A stretch of 64,000 nt of DNA, taken from Saccoglossus kowalevskii (Eukaryota > Hemichordata > Enteropneusta > Harrimaniidae). The stretch lies in NCBI RefSeq assembly GCF_000003605.2, contig NW_003136331.1, forward strand, positions 203,127 to 267,126, given 5' to 3'. Both the position numbers and the translations under genes were made by a program. Positions 26,761 through 40,019 of the stretch are shown piece after piece. A model generated the notes under the pieces. The model did not search any database. It worked only from the letters and a program-made list of their open reading frames with translations, and was not told the origin of the DNA. Every line of letters starts with the position of its first letter. Position 1 is the stretch's first letter.

Positions 26761-29700
26761 GTCGTGTTTATCTAAAGTGCACAGTTTTTCGTTACTCATA
26801 TTGTCCAATTCGTCAAATATGATTTACGAAGAGATTAAGTTTCCGCGACTAACGTTTATATTAGTTATAGTCGTGAAGGTACTTAGTGTGACAATCAGGC
26901 TAGCAGTTAAAATAAATATGACTTGACAGAAGAAAGTAAATTATATTTTATTTATTTATTTATCTATCTATTTGTGTTTGTACTGATATCCACCGCTGTT
27001 CTCTGTTCAAGATCGTCAGTGTAACTACATATATTATAGAAGTTATACAACTGTGGGTTTTTAGCAATTGAAAGGGCTTTTTATGTTTTCATTATTTATT
27101 GTGTTTGTATAATATTTCATTTTTATGATATTATATTATAATAGTCAGCAGACGTACTACTGTGAATCGTCTCTGCCAGCCTTTGCCAAACCAAATTATA
27201 TCTGTTATACTCACGATCAAAGAAGACGAACACAAATATTAATTTTCTATTTCGCACACAGCAAGTAAAGAGGGGTCACTCTCAGAAGGCGTCGATTGTG
27301 CCGAATACAACCATGAGTGGTAATTTAAACCATTCCATAGAGAATTGAAACGAACAACACCTTCACAATTTTCGACAATCTGTGATTTTTTCGAACAATT
27401 AACCATGGCGGTATATCGAGTTGTTTTATTCGTAGTTTTACGCCTTTCTTTAACCTTGGTCACGTCGACGTGAAATATCCATTTTAAATAAGAATATTTT
27501 ATTAATAGTGACAATTTATGTGATAGGTGCGTTTAGTGGATGCTCTGATACAACGTGGACATGACTGCTCAAAATGATCGCAAACAAATAAATGGAACCA
27601 TCTAAGTGGAAAACAAAGCTAGCACTTTTACTGACATTTATCAATAAATACCGAATCTCGATTGCTAAGATATGGAAAGTCTTTTAAGTCACGTGTTATA
27701 TTAGTGTAATAATAGGAAGGGAGTTTGTCATGGCTGCAGTGTGTATTTCGTCAAAATATAATACCCAAATATCCCGAATTAACAAACAAAGGAATATAAT
27801 TATTGATATTACTGTTTAATTTCGACTTCGTTGTTATTTCCGGGTCTTACATATAAAAGACAAACTCGACACGTGTTCTGACTGACATACACTGTCCATA
27901 GGGATTTTTTTATATTTTGAAGGCGTGCTGTTGTCAAGTGCACTCAAAATAGAGTTCGTCTTGTTCGTTAAATCTGCATCTAGTGACTCCTGCCAAAGCA
28001 TGGTCGTCTTAAATAATTATAAAGCGACGTTATAACTTATAAATTTAGCGATCGAAGATATAGAAAAAATACTCGAAGAAAAAAAGGGCTAACAAAATGG
28101 TAATTGATAAACGGTATCTCTCTTTCCGTTGAGTTGGGAAGGAATAGATTCGACATTCCCATCCATAAACTAGCCAAGTGGTTAGCAATAAATGCTCACT
28201 TTCTTGCAAACCATTTAAAATATAAAAAAAAAACATACATTAAAATATATCGATTTTTATTCTAAGATGTGCGCATATTTAGTTATTTTAATCATAAACA
28301 ATTTAACGAACAAGAAACATTTTGATTGGTTTAGGGTCTTTGTGTTTTTTTTGGAAATTCAATATCCCCTTTGTTGAAGAGTTTGTGATACCCAGTTTCT
28401 ATGGAAATCACCGCAGACGAGTTGAAGTTCAATTATGGGATGCGACCATATATTTGCCAGCAATAATCAGTCATGAATGGAGATAGCCCAACTTACATGA
28501 CGGGCCTATTGTGCCCTATTAGTTTAATTACAAGACCACTGTCCACCTTTCTACCGCGTTTTGCTGTCATAATTGTACCCGTCTATTCAACCCCAATTTT
28601 CGTCGCCTAGCAAAGTTTAATTTCGCGCGTAGTTGAAAGGAATTGCGTTTGGCATTTACTCGTTAGACGTCATAAATGACATTGGCAAAACCGATAAATT
28701 GCGTTGAACTTGGCAAGTTGGCGTTTGTTTATGATAGGTTTTGATGAAGACTTCGGCATGGCAGATAATTGAATGAACTCAAATAAGCGCTTACAAGTAA
28801 ACACAAATACTGATCCAGTATGTGCCCACAACAGTAAAAATGTAAGTGGTGATTTTTTTTATAGCAGACGAAAGTGTCATTATCAAGTGCTAGTTCATTC
28901 CAGATGGAATTGTAGGTTGCCAACAGGTTGTATGGGCTTTCCCATGAGGAGTGTAGGGCACCCTGAATGGTACTAATTAAATTGAGATGGGACGAGACAA
29001 TGGACGAAAACATCTCCCTATCTATGGTAGCATGTTAACTGACTCGGGGTAATTATATGATTTGGGGGGTATAATTCACAGCAGTGAGTTGATACGGAAT
29101 GTGCTTGGGCTGGGCTTTGTCTGAGCTGCCAACACGAATCGCGCACAGCCCAATACACCCCAAAGGGTTCTTCGCCCTGCTAGCTCACAGAAATGCCGCA
29201 CGGACGCCAAGAAGGGTTCCAATTGGCGCACTTCACACGAGGGGCCGCGGTCGGATTATCCAGCATTCGTCGCTTTCACTGATGCCGCCTTTTCATGTTA
29301 ATTCTGCTGCTCGGCCAGCTCGCTGAGGCGGATACATTGTTACCGTGGAATTAGCAAGCAAATCTCTACTAACGAACGAGACTGATAAAAGCGTTGCCTT
29401 TATACGCAGCCATAATGGTCCCTTTTACGCACCAAACACACAGAAAAACGGCTTTGGGTTTATTAGAGTCGGAAAGGTATTAATTAGTGTTTTCTAAATA
29501 TCCGTATAGCCTTCCTTTTGAATCCATTAGACATTATTTGTTACTTTTTGGTATATTTAAAAAATGCTGCGTTATCCCTCAGACATTGTCCCTTACGTAT
29601 TTGGAATGACCGTGACTCTCTTCCGACGTCGTTCCAGCAATACCTGTCATTTTCGAAAAAAATATTGATTGAAAATAAAAGAAAAAAACGAGTCTATACT

Positions 29701-31164
29701 CTGATTGTGTAATTTTGTTGACCTAAGTTCCAGTTTCATGTATTCCCCCTAGGCCAAAGGTCACACGTACATTCGTTTAATTCAAGTTGAGTCAATGTCT
29801 ATATGTATGTTGACCACAGGCTACGTCAGGTATCAGAGGCCGCAAGTGACTCAAGTAGGGAGTGCAAACTCATTGAAATAAACTCTTATTTACTTGTAAA
29901 TGTGTTTCATTTCAAAATCCATATTGTTCTTGGCTACAACAAATTGTTGGCGTTTCTGTGCTCTTTTCAGTAAAAATCATTACATTTTTCACAATTCTTA
30001 GTTCAATATTTATTATATTTTCACATTAAATATTATGTTATGCAGTTTAATTATTACTCTCAATTTAATGTTATATACACTGTAGTATTACATGTATGTA
30101 GTATTTTTATATCGAACGAACAAGTATGACAACTTGATTTCAAAAGCAGGGAGTAATGGGTCTAGATTTCCATCTCGTCCACTTCTCAGTACGCCGACCT
30201 CGGATAGTTTGTTTACTCGTCCAACTTTTAAAAGCTCGATTTCGCCGAATGAAGTGAATTATACGTTTGGTGTGAAAATCCAGCTGAGATACCCGGTTCC
30301 TCCTCTCGGCAGCTACAGTGCATTGATCGATTTGTTGCAGCCCGCGGGTACAAGCCTCGCGCAGTCCAGCAGTATACATTCAGTGTAGTGTGATTTTTCC
30401 AGTGGCTGGTTTACATCATCACCTCCATGTTTCGGTACTGTCCAGTTCCCGAACGCTAATAGTTTTATTTCAGAGTGCATTATTGTTATTTGCTGTGTGT
30501 TTTATTTTGTTCTTGGCAATAATCAGGGCATTGGTATAATGGGTTTTCTATGAAGTGTAAGCTCGACTTCCTTTTGTGTGCTGCTGTCTTGGTAGTCGTT
30601 GCGTTTCCAAACAGGTGTAGGAGAAGCTCCAATTGTATGTCCCAACTTCGGCGTAATTTACGAGATATCAACTTAGACCAGCCACCCTTCAAAACACCCT
30701 TCTCCCAATTGTTTAGTCTCTACCGGTAAACAATAGGTGGGTGATCGTTCCTCGCGCACAGTGTGGCTTTTCCTCAGCGCCCAAACGATAGCTTCACGAC
30801 GACCCATCTGCATTAAAAATTGACTGCAAATGATGTAAACTAATAATAAAAATCACACTAGGAAAAAAGCACATGGCAAACGACTTGGGACGATGAAATC
30901 TCGGATTATTGGGTACATTGCACAAGACACGGGGTACGAAGCCACGGTCGCGACAACGTAATCTGGCATCGCGGCCGGGACACAAGCTGTGGTTGGAATC
31001 GGCCACGCTTTTGCAAACGTCTTAATTAGTGAACAACTGTTTATTTCAGTAACCCACTACTTACAAGCAAAATGTTCTTACTACTTTTTGTTCGATTTTC
31101 ACCGATATTCTTTCCTTAAAATGGTTGGCTATTCGGACGCGTACTGTATCTGACATGCGCGTGT

Positions 31165-31206
31165 TTTTTTTTTGTTTTTTTTTTGGTTTTTTTTTGCGTT
31201 TTTGTT
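31165..31206. repeat. T-rich low-complexity tract
   Basis: Runs of 8-10 T are separated by single or double G over about 40 bp. This is simple sequence with no evident function. Confidence 0.9.
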
Positions 31207-32249
31207 TATAAGTTTGATAGGCTGTGGACAGAAACGGCGGTCATGTCAAACGAAATATTATAAATAATCAAAACACAGGGTAAATAACGATGGGGGTGAT
31301 CACCGCTGATCTCACTGGTCGGCGATTGTCTCGAAAAGAAATCCCCCGTTTTAAAATATGACACATTATCGGGATTTTTTTTTATTTCTGTTAGCCCCCT
31401 GGAGTGAAGTCCCGCGGTTTTTTCTTTTTTTTTCGATTGATTTATGTTACACGGCGCACCGTATTGTGTATTACCGGTGGTGGATAATAAAAAAACAACC
31501 GAAATAAATAAAGAAAAGAGGGAATAAAATTATTTTTTTCCCGAATCCAGATGTTCGTTACGTCACAAATGGATGTCAATCTTGCGGTCTATGTGTCCCT
31601 ATATATGTGTTGGTAAGAAAAGTTTAGATGGTAAAATGGATTAAAAGCAGTATTTCAATCAACGTGCGTAGTCACCTGCTAATACACAACCAAGTCTTAT
31701 CTCAAAACACAAACCAGTCGGCGCTTTTTGAAGTTGACAGATTTGCGGAACTCATCCGACCAATCTAGGGTTTTTGCACCGATGTAATCCCCTACCTTAG
31801 AGAAAAGTTAGTCTTAAATAGGGGAAACTGTTATAAACCGCCGTAGGACAAGGGAGAGAGTGGCTCAAGATAGCTTCGATGTCCCTGTTATCAGTCTTCT
31901 ATCGATGCATGCCTATTCGGGATATCGCCTATTTTTCCATGCGTCGACCCCGCCTAAGCATTTTACAATTCGTTTCAAACTTTCTATTTATTAATTAACT
32001 AATTCACTGCAACAAATCACGGGTCTACATAAATGTGATAAGTGAAACGGCGAGCACTGCAAATTGTATACCGAGTCTTATATGTAATGGTGAAAAAGTC
32101 GAATTGTTTTGGTTTTAGTGTTGCTCCTCCCCTACCTGTACGCTTTGTCCATGGCTTGGTATATGTATCAAACTCTGTGAGGTTCTGCTACCATCTCCTG
32201 CTCGTCACACGCTACCTCTAACAAAGCTTCACGAACATAGAATTGAACT

Positions 32250-35200
32250 ACTAACAACTAACACCTATATACTATATCAACTAGCACTCCAACCTATATA
32301 CCCTCTCAACTAGCACTCCCAGCGTTATACCCGATCTACTAATACTCCTAGCTATATGCCCTATCTACTAACACTTCTACCTTTAGTCATGTCTACTAAC
32401 ATTCAAAGCTATATGCCCTATCTACTAACACTTCTACCTTTAGTCATGTCTACTAACATTCAAAGCTATATGCCCTATCTACTAACACTCCTAGCTATAT
32501 GCCCTATCTACTAACACTCCTAGCTATATGCCCTATCTATCAACACTCCTAGCCATATAACATATCTATCAACACTCCTAGCTATATGCCCTGTCTATCA
32601 ACACTCCTAGCCATATAACATATCTATCAACACTCCTAGCTATATGCCCTGTCTATCAACACTCCTAGCCATATAACATATCTATCAACACTCCTAGCTA
32701 TATGCCCTGTCTACCAATACTCCTAGCTATATGCCCGATCTACTAACACTCCTAGCTATATGCCCTGTCTATGAACACTCCTAGCTATATGCCCTATCTA
32801 CTAACACTCCTAGCGATATGCCCTGTCTACCAACACTCCTAGCTATATAACATATCTACTAATACTCCTAGCTATATGCCCTATCTACTAACACTTCTAC
32901 CTTTAGTCATGTCTACTAACATTCAAAGCTATATGCCCTGTCTATCAACACTCCTAGCTATATGCCCTGTCTATCAACACTCCTAGCTATATGCCCTGTC
33001 AACTAACACTCCTAGCTATATGCCCTATCTACTAACACTCCTAGCTATATGCCCTGTCTATCAACACTCCTAGCTATATGCCCTGTCTACCAACACTCCT
33101 AGCTATATAACATATCTACTAATACTCCTAGCTATATGCCCTATCTACTAACACTTCTACCTTTAGTCATGTCTACTAACATTCAAAGCTATATGCCCTG
33201 TCTATCAACACTCCTAGCTATATGCCCTGTCTATCAACACTCCTGGCTATATGCCCTATCAACTAACACTCCTAGCTATATGCCCTGTCTACCAATACTC
33301 CTAGCTATATGCCCGATCTACTAACACTCCTAGCTATATGCCCTGTCTATCAACACTCCTAGCTATATGCCCTGTCTACCAACACTCCTAGCTATATAAC
33401 ATATCTACTAATACTCCTAGCTATATGCCCTATCTACTAACACTTCTACCTTTAGTCATGTCTACTAACATTCAAAGCTATATGCCCTGTCTATCAACAC
33501 TCCTAGCTATATGCCATGTCTACCAACACTCCTAGCTATATGCCCTATCTACTAACACTCCTAGCTATATGCCCTGTCTATCAACACTCCTAGCTATATG
33601 CCCTATCTACTAACACTCCTAGCTATATGCCCTGTCTACCAACACTCCTAGCTATATAACATATCTACTAATACTCCTAGCTATATGCCCTATCTACTAA
33701 CACTTCTACCTTTAGTCATGTCTACTAACATTCAAAGCTATATGCCCTGTCTACCAACACTCCTAGCTATATAACATATCTACTAATACTCCTAGCTATA
33801 TGCCCTATCTACTAACACTTCTACCTTTAGTCATGTCTACTAACATTCAAAGCTATATGCCCTGTCTATCAACACTCCTGGCTATGTGCCCTGTCTATCA
33901 ACACTCCTGGCTATATGCCCTATCAACTAATACTCCTAGCTATATGCCCTATCTACTAACACTTCTACCTTTAGTCATGTCTACTAACATTCAAAGCTAT
34001 ATGCCCTGTCTATCAACACTCCTAGCTATATGCCCTGTCTATCAACACTCCTAGCTATATGCCATGTCTACCAACACTCCTAGCTATATGCCCTATCTAC
34101 TAACACTCCTGGCTATATGCCCTATCAACTAATACTCCTAGCTACATGCCCTGTCCACTAACACTCCTAGCTATATGCCCTATCTACCAACACTCCTAGC
34201 TATTTACTAACAATCCTAGCTATAAACTCTATCTACTAACATCCTTAGCTATATGCCCTATCTGCTAACACTACTAGCCATTTGCCCTGTCTATCAACAT
34301 TCCTAGATATATACCCATATCTACTAACACTCCTAGCTATATGCCCTATCTACAGACACTCCTAGCTATATGTCCTGCCTACCCACATATCTAGATGTAC
34401 ACCCTGCCTACCAACACCCCTAGCTATATGCCCTATCTACTAACACTCCTAGCTACATGCCCTGTCCACTAACACTCCTAGCTATATGCCCTATCTACCA
34501 ACACTCCTAGCTATCTACTAACAATCCTAGCTATAAACTCTATCTACTAACATCCTTAGCTATATGCCCTATCTGCTTACACTACTAGCCATTTGCCCTG
34601 TCTATCAACATTCCTAGATATATACCCATATCTACCAACACTCCTAGCTATATGCCCTATCTACAGAAACTCCTAGCTATATGCCCTGCCTACCCACGCA
34701 TCTAGATGTACACCCTGCCTACCAACACTCCAAGCTGACACCCTGCCTACCAACACTCCTAGCTGTACCCCCTGCCTACCAACACTTCTACCTGTACCCC
34801 CTGCCTACCCACACTCCTAGTTGTACACCCTGTCTACCAACACTCCTAGCTGTACACCCTGTCTACCAACACTCCTAGATGTACACCCTGTCTACCAACA
34901 CTCCTAGCTGTACACCCTGCCTACCAACACTTCTACCTGTACACCCTGTCTACCAACACTCCTAGCTGTACCCCCTGCCTACCAACACTCCTAGCTGTAC
35001 ACCCTTCCTACCAACACTTCTAGCTGTACCCCCTGCCTACCAACACTCCTACCTGTACACCCTGTCTACCCACACTTCTACCTGTACACCCTGCCTCCCA
35101 ACACTCCTAGCTGTACACCCTGTCTACCAACACTTCTACCTGTACCCCTGCCTACCAACACTCCTAGCTGTACACCTTGTCTACCAACACTCCTACCTGT

Positions 35201-36030
35201 ACACCCTGTCTACCCTCACTTCCACCTGTACACCCTGTCTACCAACACTCCTACCTGTACACCCTGCCTATCAACACTCCTAGCTGTACACCCTGTCTAC
35301 CAACACTCCTAGCTGTACACCCTGCCTACCAACACTCCTAGCTGTATACCCTGTCTACCAACACTCCTAGCTGTATACCCTGCCTACCCACACATCTAGA
35401 TGTACACCCTGCCTACCAACACTCCTACCTGTACACCCTGCCTACCAACACTCCTAGCTGTACCCCCTGCCTACCAACACTTCTACCTGTACACCCTGTC
35501 TACCCACACTTCCACCTGTACCCACTGCCTACCAACACTCCTAGCTGTACCCCCTGCCTACCAACACTCCTACCTGTACCCCCTGCCTACCAACACTCCT
35601 AGCTGTACACCCTGCCTACCAACACTCCTACCTGTACACCCTGTCTACCAACACTCCTAGCTGTACCCCCTGCCTACCAACACTCCTAGCTGTACACCCT
35701 GCCTACCAACACTCCTATCTGTACACCCTGTCTACCAACACTCCTAGCTGTACACCCTGCCTACCAACACTCCTACCTGTACCCCCTGCCTACCAACACT
35801 CCTACCTGTACCCCCTGCCTACCAACACTCCTAGCTGTACACCCTGCCTACCAACACTCCTACCTGTACACCCTGTCTACCAACACTCCTAGCTGTACCC
35901 CCTGCCTACCAACACTCCTAGCTGTACACCCTGCCTACCAACACTCCTACCTGTACATCCTGTCTACCAACACTCCTAGCTGTACACCCTGCCTACCAAC
36001 ACTCCTAGCTGTACAGACAGCCTGCCAACT
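32250..36030. repeat. 29-bp minisatellite array, two subtypes (about 130 units)
   Basis: This is a head-to-tail array of a 29-bp unit. In the left part (about 32.25-34.68 kb) the unit reads like CTACTAACACTCCTAG followed by CTATATGCCCTAT. In the right part (about 34.68-36.01 kb) it reads like CTACCAACACTCCTAG followed by CTGTACACCCTGC. The left part contains higher-order structure: a two-unit variant with TTCTACCTTTAGTCATG and ATTCAAAGC recurs at least eight times. The short open frames inside are coincidental, because 29 is not a multiple of three and the frame rotates each unit. It lies in AP-2 intron 3. Confidence 0.97.
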
Positions 36031-37433
36031 CTCCATTGATAACCGGTTTCCTAGTGTATCTCATGCATTTCCTGTGTATTAGATGTGATGTTCAATCTCA
36101 ATAACTCTTGATTCAAGTGCACTACGGCTATGCATTTGTCAATAACATTGATTTATCTCGTTATCAATATAGCCATCTTTCTCATATTTGATGTTGTACA
36201 GGACAGCAACCCGTCCACCCACCTATTCAAGGCTTGTTTCTATATCAGTTTTTCCCATCTAACTCCATGTTCGTTCCCCATCGAGACTTGATTCCCTCTT
36301 TCCATTTTGCTCATCTCTCAAAGTTCCGATGTTCACTGGGGACATCGTGTTGTACTTCTGTTAATTTCCCCCACTCTCGTTATCCAAGAAAGTGTTAAGT
36401 TCCTCGCCACATTCTCTTTGAATGAGCAGATTCAAACTCGTACTCGGTTCATGTTAGTTCTCTTTACCCTGAAATCAATAAATGTGTACTCAAGTTATAA
36501 TTTGTCATGGGATTTATTTTCCTGTGTTTTATACATTTCCGGTTCATGGTGTTCTATGTATAGACGTAATCTCTCAGGCTGAAAATAAAATAAAATTAAT
36601 TTATCTGCTTTGTGTAGCACATATTCTGACATGCCGTTATCTTCCATCTTCTAGGAATCGCAAAAATATTCTTTGAATTGTAGATACATTGAGCTTTTTG
36701 ACAGGTGACGGTTTGAGTTCATTTCCTGCCAAGGGTAGCGTTACCTTGTGATAAAGACGATTATCATTGTAAAGCATCACTGCGGAAACACTTGTATTTC
36801 TACCAAAACAAATGATGTATTCTAGATGCACGTTCATGTTTTTATCTAATACCTTCATGTACGTTTCCTGAGTTGCCTTGTTTTGTTTTATTTTATTTTC
36901 TATGAAACATCAGATATCTGGTTAAACAAGCTAGAACAACTTTCAAAAAATGAAATGAACACAAGGAGTAATTTTATTGATTTCACGAAAAGTGTATTAA
37001 CGTTTTTTTAAAGACAGTGTCAATTTCACGGTTAAAATTGTGAAATGCAACTTAAGTTCATTGGTTCAATTTCAGTCTGTAAATGGATATATTTGTAAAA
37101 AGTCGGTGGAAGTGATGACGGGGAAAATTGAAAATTTAATACCCTTGTTTTGAATGAAATTGAGACGTTTCGATAGATTTGTTAGTGATAACCCACCAGC
37201 GTTCATTGCGAGTTCACAGTCAAAGTTCGCTCACAACGAAAAACGAAACTATTTGTACTCACTGGAGATAACGCAATGCATATAAGTCAAATTAACAAAA
37301 TAATTGCAACTGCAGCTTATTTTTTAATTTTCAGAGATCTCGTGCAGCGATAGCGTCTTCAATTTCCCCGTGAATTCATTATGCTTTGTTTTGACATAAG
37401 CCCGTTACTACTTTCGCTGTTCACAAAACGCGG

Positions 37434-37451
37434 TATATATATATATATATT
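37434..37451. repeat. (TA)n microsatellite
   Basis: About 9 TA dinucleotides follow ACGCGG. Simple sequence. Confidence 0.95.
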
Positions 37452-38419
37452 AAAAACAATTGCAGGTTATTTATCGCATGGTGTCGAAATGGAGCGATGA
37501 CAGATACATTTTCACAAATGTTGTAATGCATACTTGCCTAAATTCGAAAATTATACGACCGATCCCGTATCGAGGAGATATTATACACCCAGCCCTATGT
37601 AAATTCATACTGAAGAGAAATGCCTTAATGTATCCGTGTACAGATTGCCTAGCCTCTGGCGTTGCTCACTATTCCACACAGCCAGATGATCGCATGCATT
37701 TTTAAGTCTTTGTGTTGGCTATGCCGCGAAGTATAGAATCACATTTGAAAGATACCGGAGATTTAGGGTTAAACGCTTTGCCCAAAATCAGAGGAAAAAA
37801 ACAAATTTTGCGGACTAAGACTTTCTGTGAGAGAAGCCGACTGTCACAACAAGAGATGGCATGGCTTCGGCAGCTGGCATGAGATCCTAAATCAAATAAA
37901 CTCAATTTTACAGAGACGCGACAAAATTAACCACGATAACTCTTTTTCTTCGTATTTTTGCGTAACTTTTATATGTGTATAGTAACCACATTTAGAGACG
38001 GGTTCCCATTACGGGTTTATCATAAATTGGAGCGAAACAAAGAGCGAGTTGATATCGAGATCATATTTTTACGAGGTTAATCCACACAACTACATTGTAT
38101 ATGCCGCCATAAAACGAAGTTGTATATGGTCTAATGCTCTCAGCTTTGTTTTGTTGGTTTTTCGTTTATTTTCAACAACTGTCAAGTGATCTAATGACAC
38201 TTTGGTGCACGTCGATTTCACATCTACACTACCACATACATCTAGACAGAAATGTATTAACAAATATGTTTTGATACTTTTCTCGTTTATAGTATTTTAA
38301 GAGTTTAAAGTTTGGTTTACTTCATTACGCATTTTAAATTTATTTTCGTGTATCTGTTTCCATGTTTCATCGCGATACTTATTTTATTTTACAACCTTGT
38401 TCTTCACTTCATGTTACAG

Positions 38420-38624
38420 CTGGAATAAGGCCGAAAAACGACAACAGTAAAGATGGCCTGGTGTCAGGCCTTGCGTCACCGAGCGATGTGTTCTGTTCAG
38501 TTCCTGGCAGGTTATCTTTACTTAGTTCAACTTCCAAATATAAAGTAACCGTAGCCGAAGTGCAGCGTCGATTATCGCCCCCCGAATGCCTGAATGCCTC
38601 CCTTCTCGGCGGTGTACTTAGAAG
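38420..38624 (+). CDS. TFAP2: Transcription factor AP-2 exon 4 (start of DNA-binding domain)
   Basis: This 205-nt exon has acceptor TGTTACAG and donor AGAAG|GTATGT. It enters in phase 1 and leaves in phase 2. The first residues ([17 protein letters not shown]) are a variable linker. From [18 protein letters not shown] through [18 protein letters not shown] to [11 protein letters not shown] it is, as far as I recall, essentially identical to vertebrate AP-2 proteins. This is the start of the conserved C-terminal half that binds GCC(N3)GGC-type sites as a dimer, and the near-invariance is strong evidence of a functional gene. No frame break is seen. The final codon (AG|A or AG|G, Arg) is split with exon 5, as in vertebrate genes. 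Confidence 0.98.
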
Positions 38625-40019
38625 GTATGTGTTATTTAGTTTTTAGACAGTTGTGTCGGATATTTACTTAAATATTTGATATTTAATGTAAAACTGAAAA
38701 TATTTTCGCGATTTGAACCTCTGCGTATACGTCAAATTACTGCTTCTTAGTTTTAAAATATATCAATGTGCCCTGTTTTAAGTATGTTATGTATGTTTGT
38801 GTTGTATTGTTTAATCAATGTTTGTTATTCGCGTGTATGCTTACTGTTACAATTGAATGGTCACGCGGTCGTAGGACAGAAACTCCTCGGAGCTAAATAA
38901 TACATAATTTGGACGAGGATTGTTAAATTTAAACAAATGCGTTTGAAATTATAAACCTCTTGCATGTGAAATGAGTCTTTATTGACTTGCGTTCCGATAA
39001 TATGATTTTTCTGGGTGTAAGTTGATATATGAAACGACTTGTCTCAATGTGAATCAGTGACGTAATGACGTTCAATGCCAATCACTTATCAGAAAGTAAG
39101 AATTATAATAGGTTGTAAGTGGAAAGTTTACCAGTGAGTTGATGTTTTGTAATTCAAACAAGGTGAATTTCTTACTTTTTTAAATACATTTATGACCCGG
39201 GAATTTTCTGAAACTCGGATAAATTATTCTCGGCTTGGCTGATTGAAATTGCAAAGGGAAAACTTGAGGTACCCGGACTTGCTATTGAATTATCGACCAT
39301 TCGTATGTATTTTGCCCATTTTCGAATAAAAAATGGCCGTCTAAGTAGAGTTAGGAGAAACCGCAATGGAGAGGAATTCGCAAAGTGAAAATTTTCGAGT
39401 TTCTCCCTATTTTGATAGGACATCGCCCAGCACAAATTTGTAGTGATTTAAAATTGGCCATATATTTAACTAGCTTGTCGCGTCCACTCTTAATTTGAAT
39501 TCTTGTAATTGGCGGTCATGATCGTTTGCGTAATTAATTTCACTAAAGTTCCGTCTTGGGTGTCTGCCGCACAATACAGTAAAAATCCTAAGCTGCCATA
39601 TCGTTCGCCGAGGAGTTCGCCAAACCACTGACCAAGTGCTTCTTTTAACTACTTCAAAAATTCATTAGACCACCATTGGTTTATGTCATTATTCGACTAA
39701 CGTTGCTGTTGTTTGATTGTGTTAGTTGTCCGTTATCAATCAACAACTACCACGATGAACCATGACAATGTTCCCGATTATACATGCCAATATTTAACGC
39801 TATGATCACCAAGTTTGTCGTTCACGTAATCATTATACCCTATTATTATATCAAATTATTTGGTTCAACGTGTCATTGATTATCTATCTTATATTTTTAT
39901 CTTCAGTCATTATTTGAGTGTCATTACAACTCGGTCAACTCCAAATGCATGTCAATATACTCTTTCATACTACTGTAAATTGATATGGTCACTTGGTCGT
40001 TTGTCTGATATGCAGTACA

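Larger units (their letters stand above)
24321..38419 (+). other. AP-2 intron 3 (14.1 kb)
   Basis: This intron runs from GTGAGT at 24321 to GTTACAG ending at 38419. Most of it is unique A+T-rich DNA with chance-length open frames on both strands. It holds a degenerate tandem region near 26.0-26.8 kb, long T tracts at 24.73 and 31.16-31.20 kb, the 29-bp minisatellite at 32.25-36.03 kb, and a short TA run at 37.43 kb. A locally GC-richer patch at 29.1-29.33 kb and a 98-codon open frame at 30.09-30.39 kb match nothing I recognise. Intron sequence of this length in a developmental regulator often contains enhancers, but I cannot point to one. Confidence 0.85.

Noticed and set aside
30092-30388. 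98-codon + strand frame in intron 3
   Set aside because: Open on both strands with low-complexity Ser/Thr/Pro content, and no similarity I can name.
32250-36030. Short repeat-containing open frames (such as 33800-34054 and 35400-35660) as genes
   Set aside because: The 29-bp unit rotates the frame each copy and the frames end whenever a variant unit introduces a stop. They are shadows of the minisatellite.
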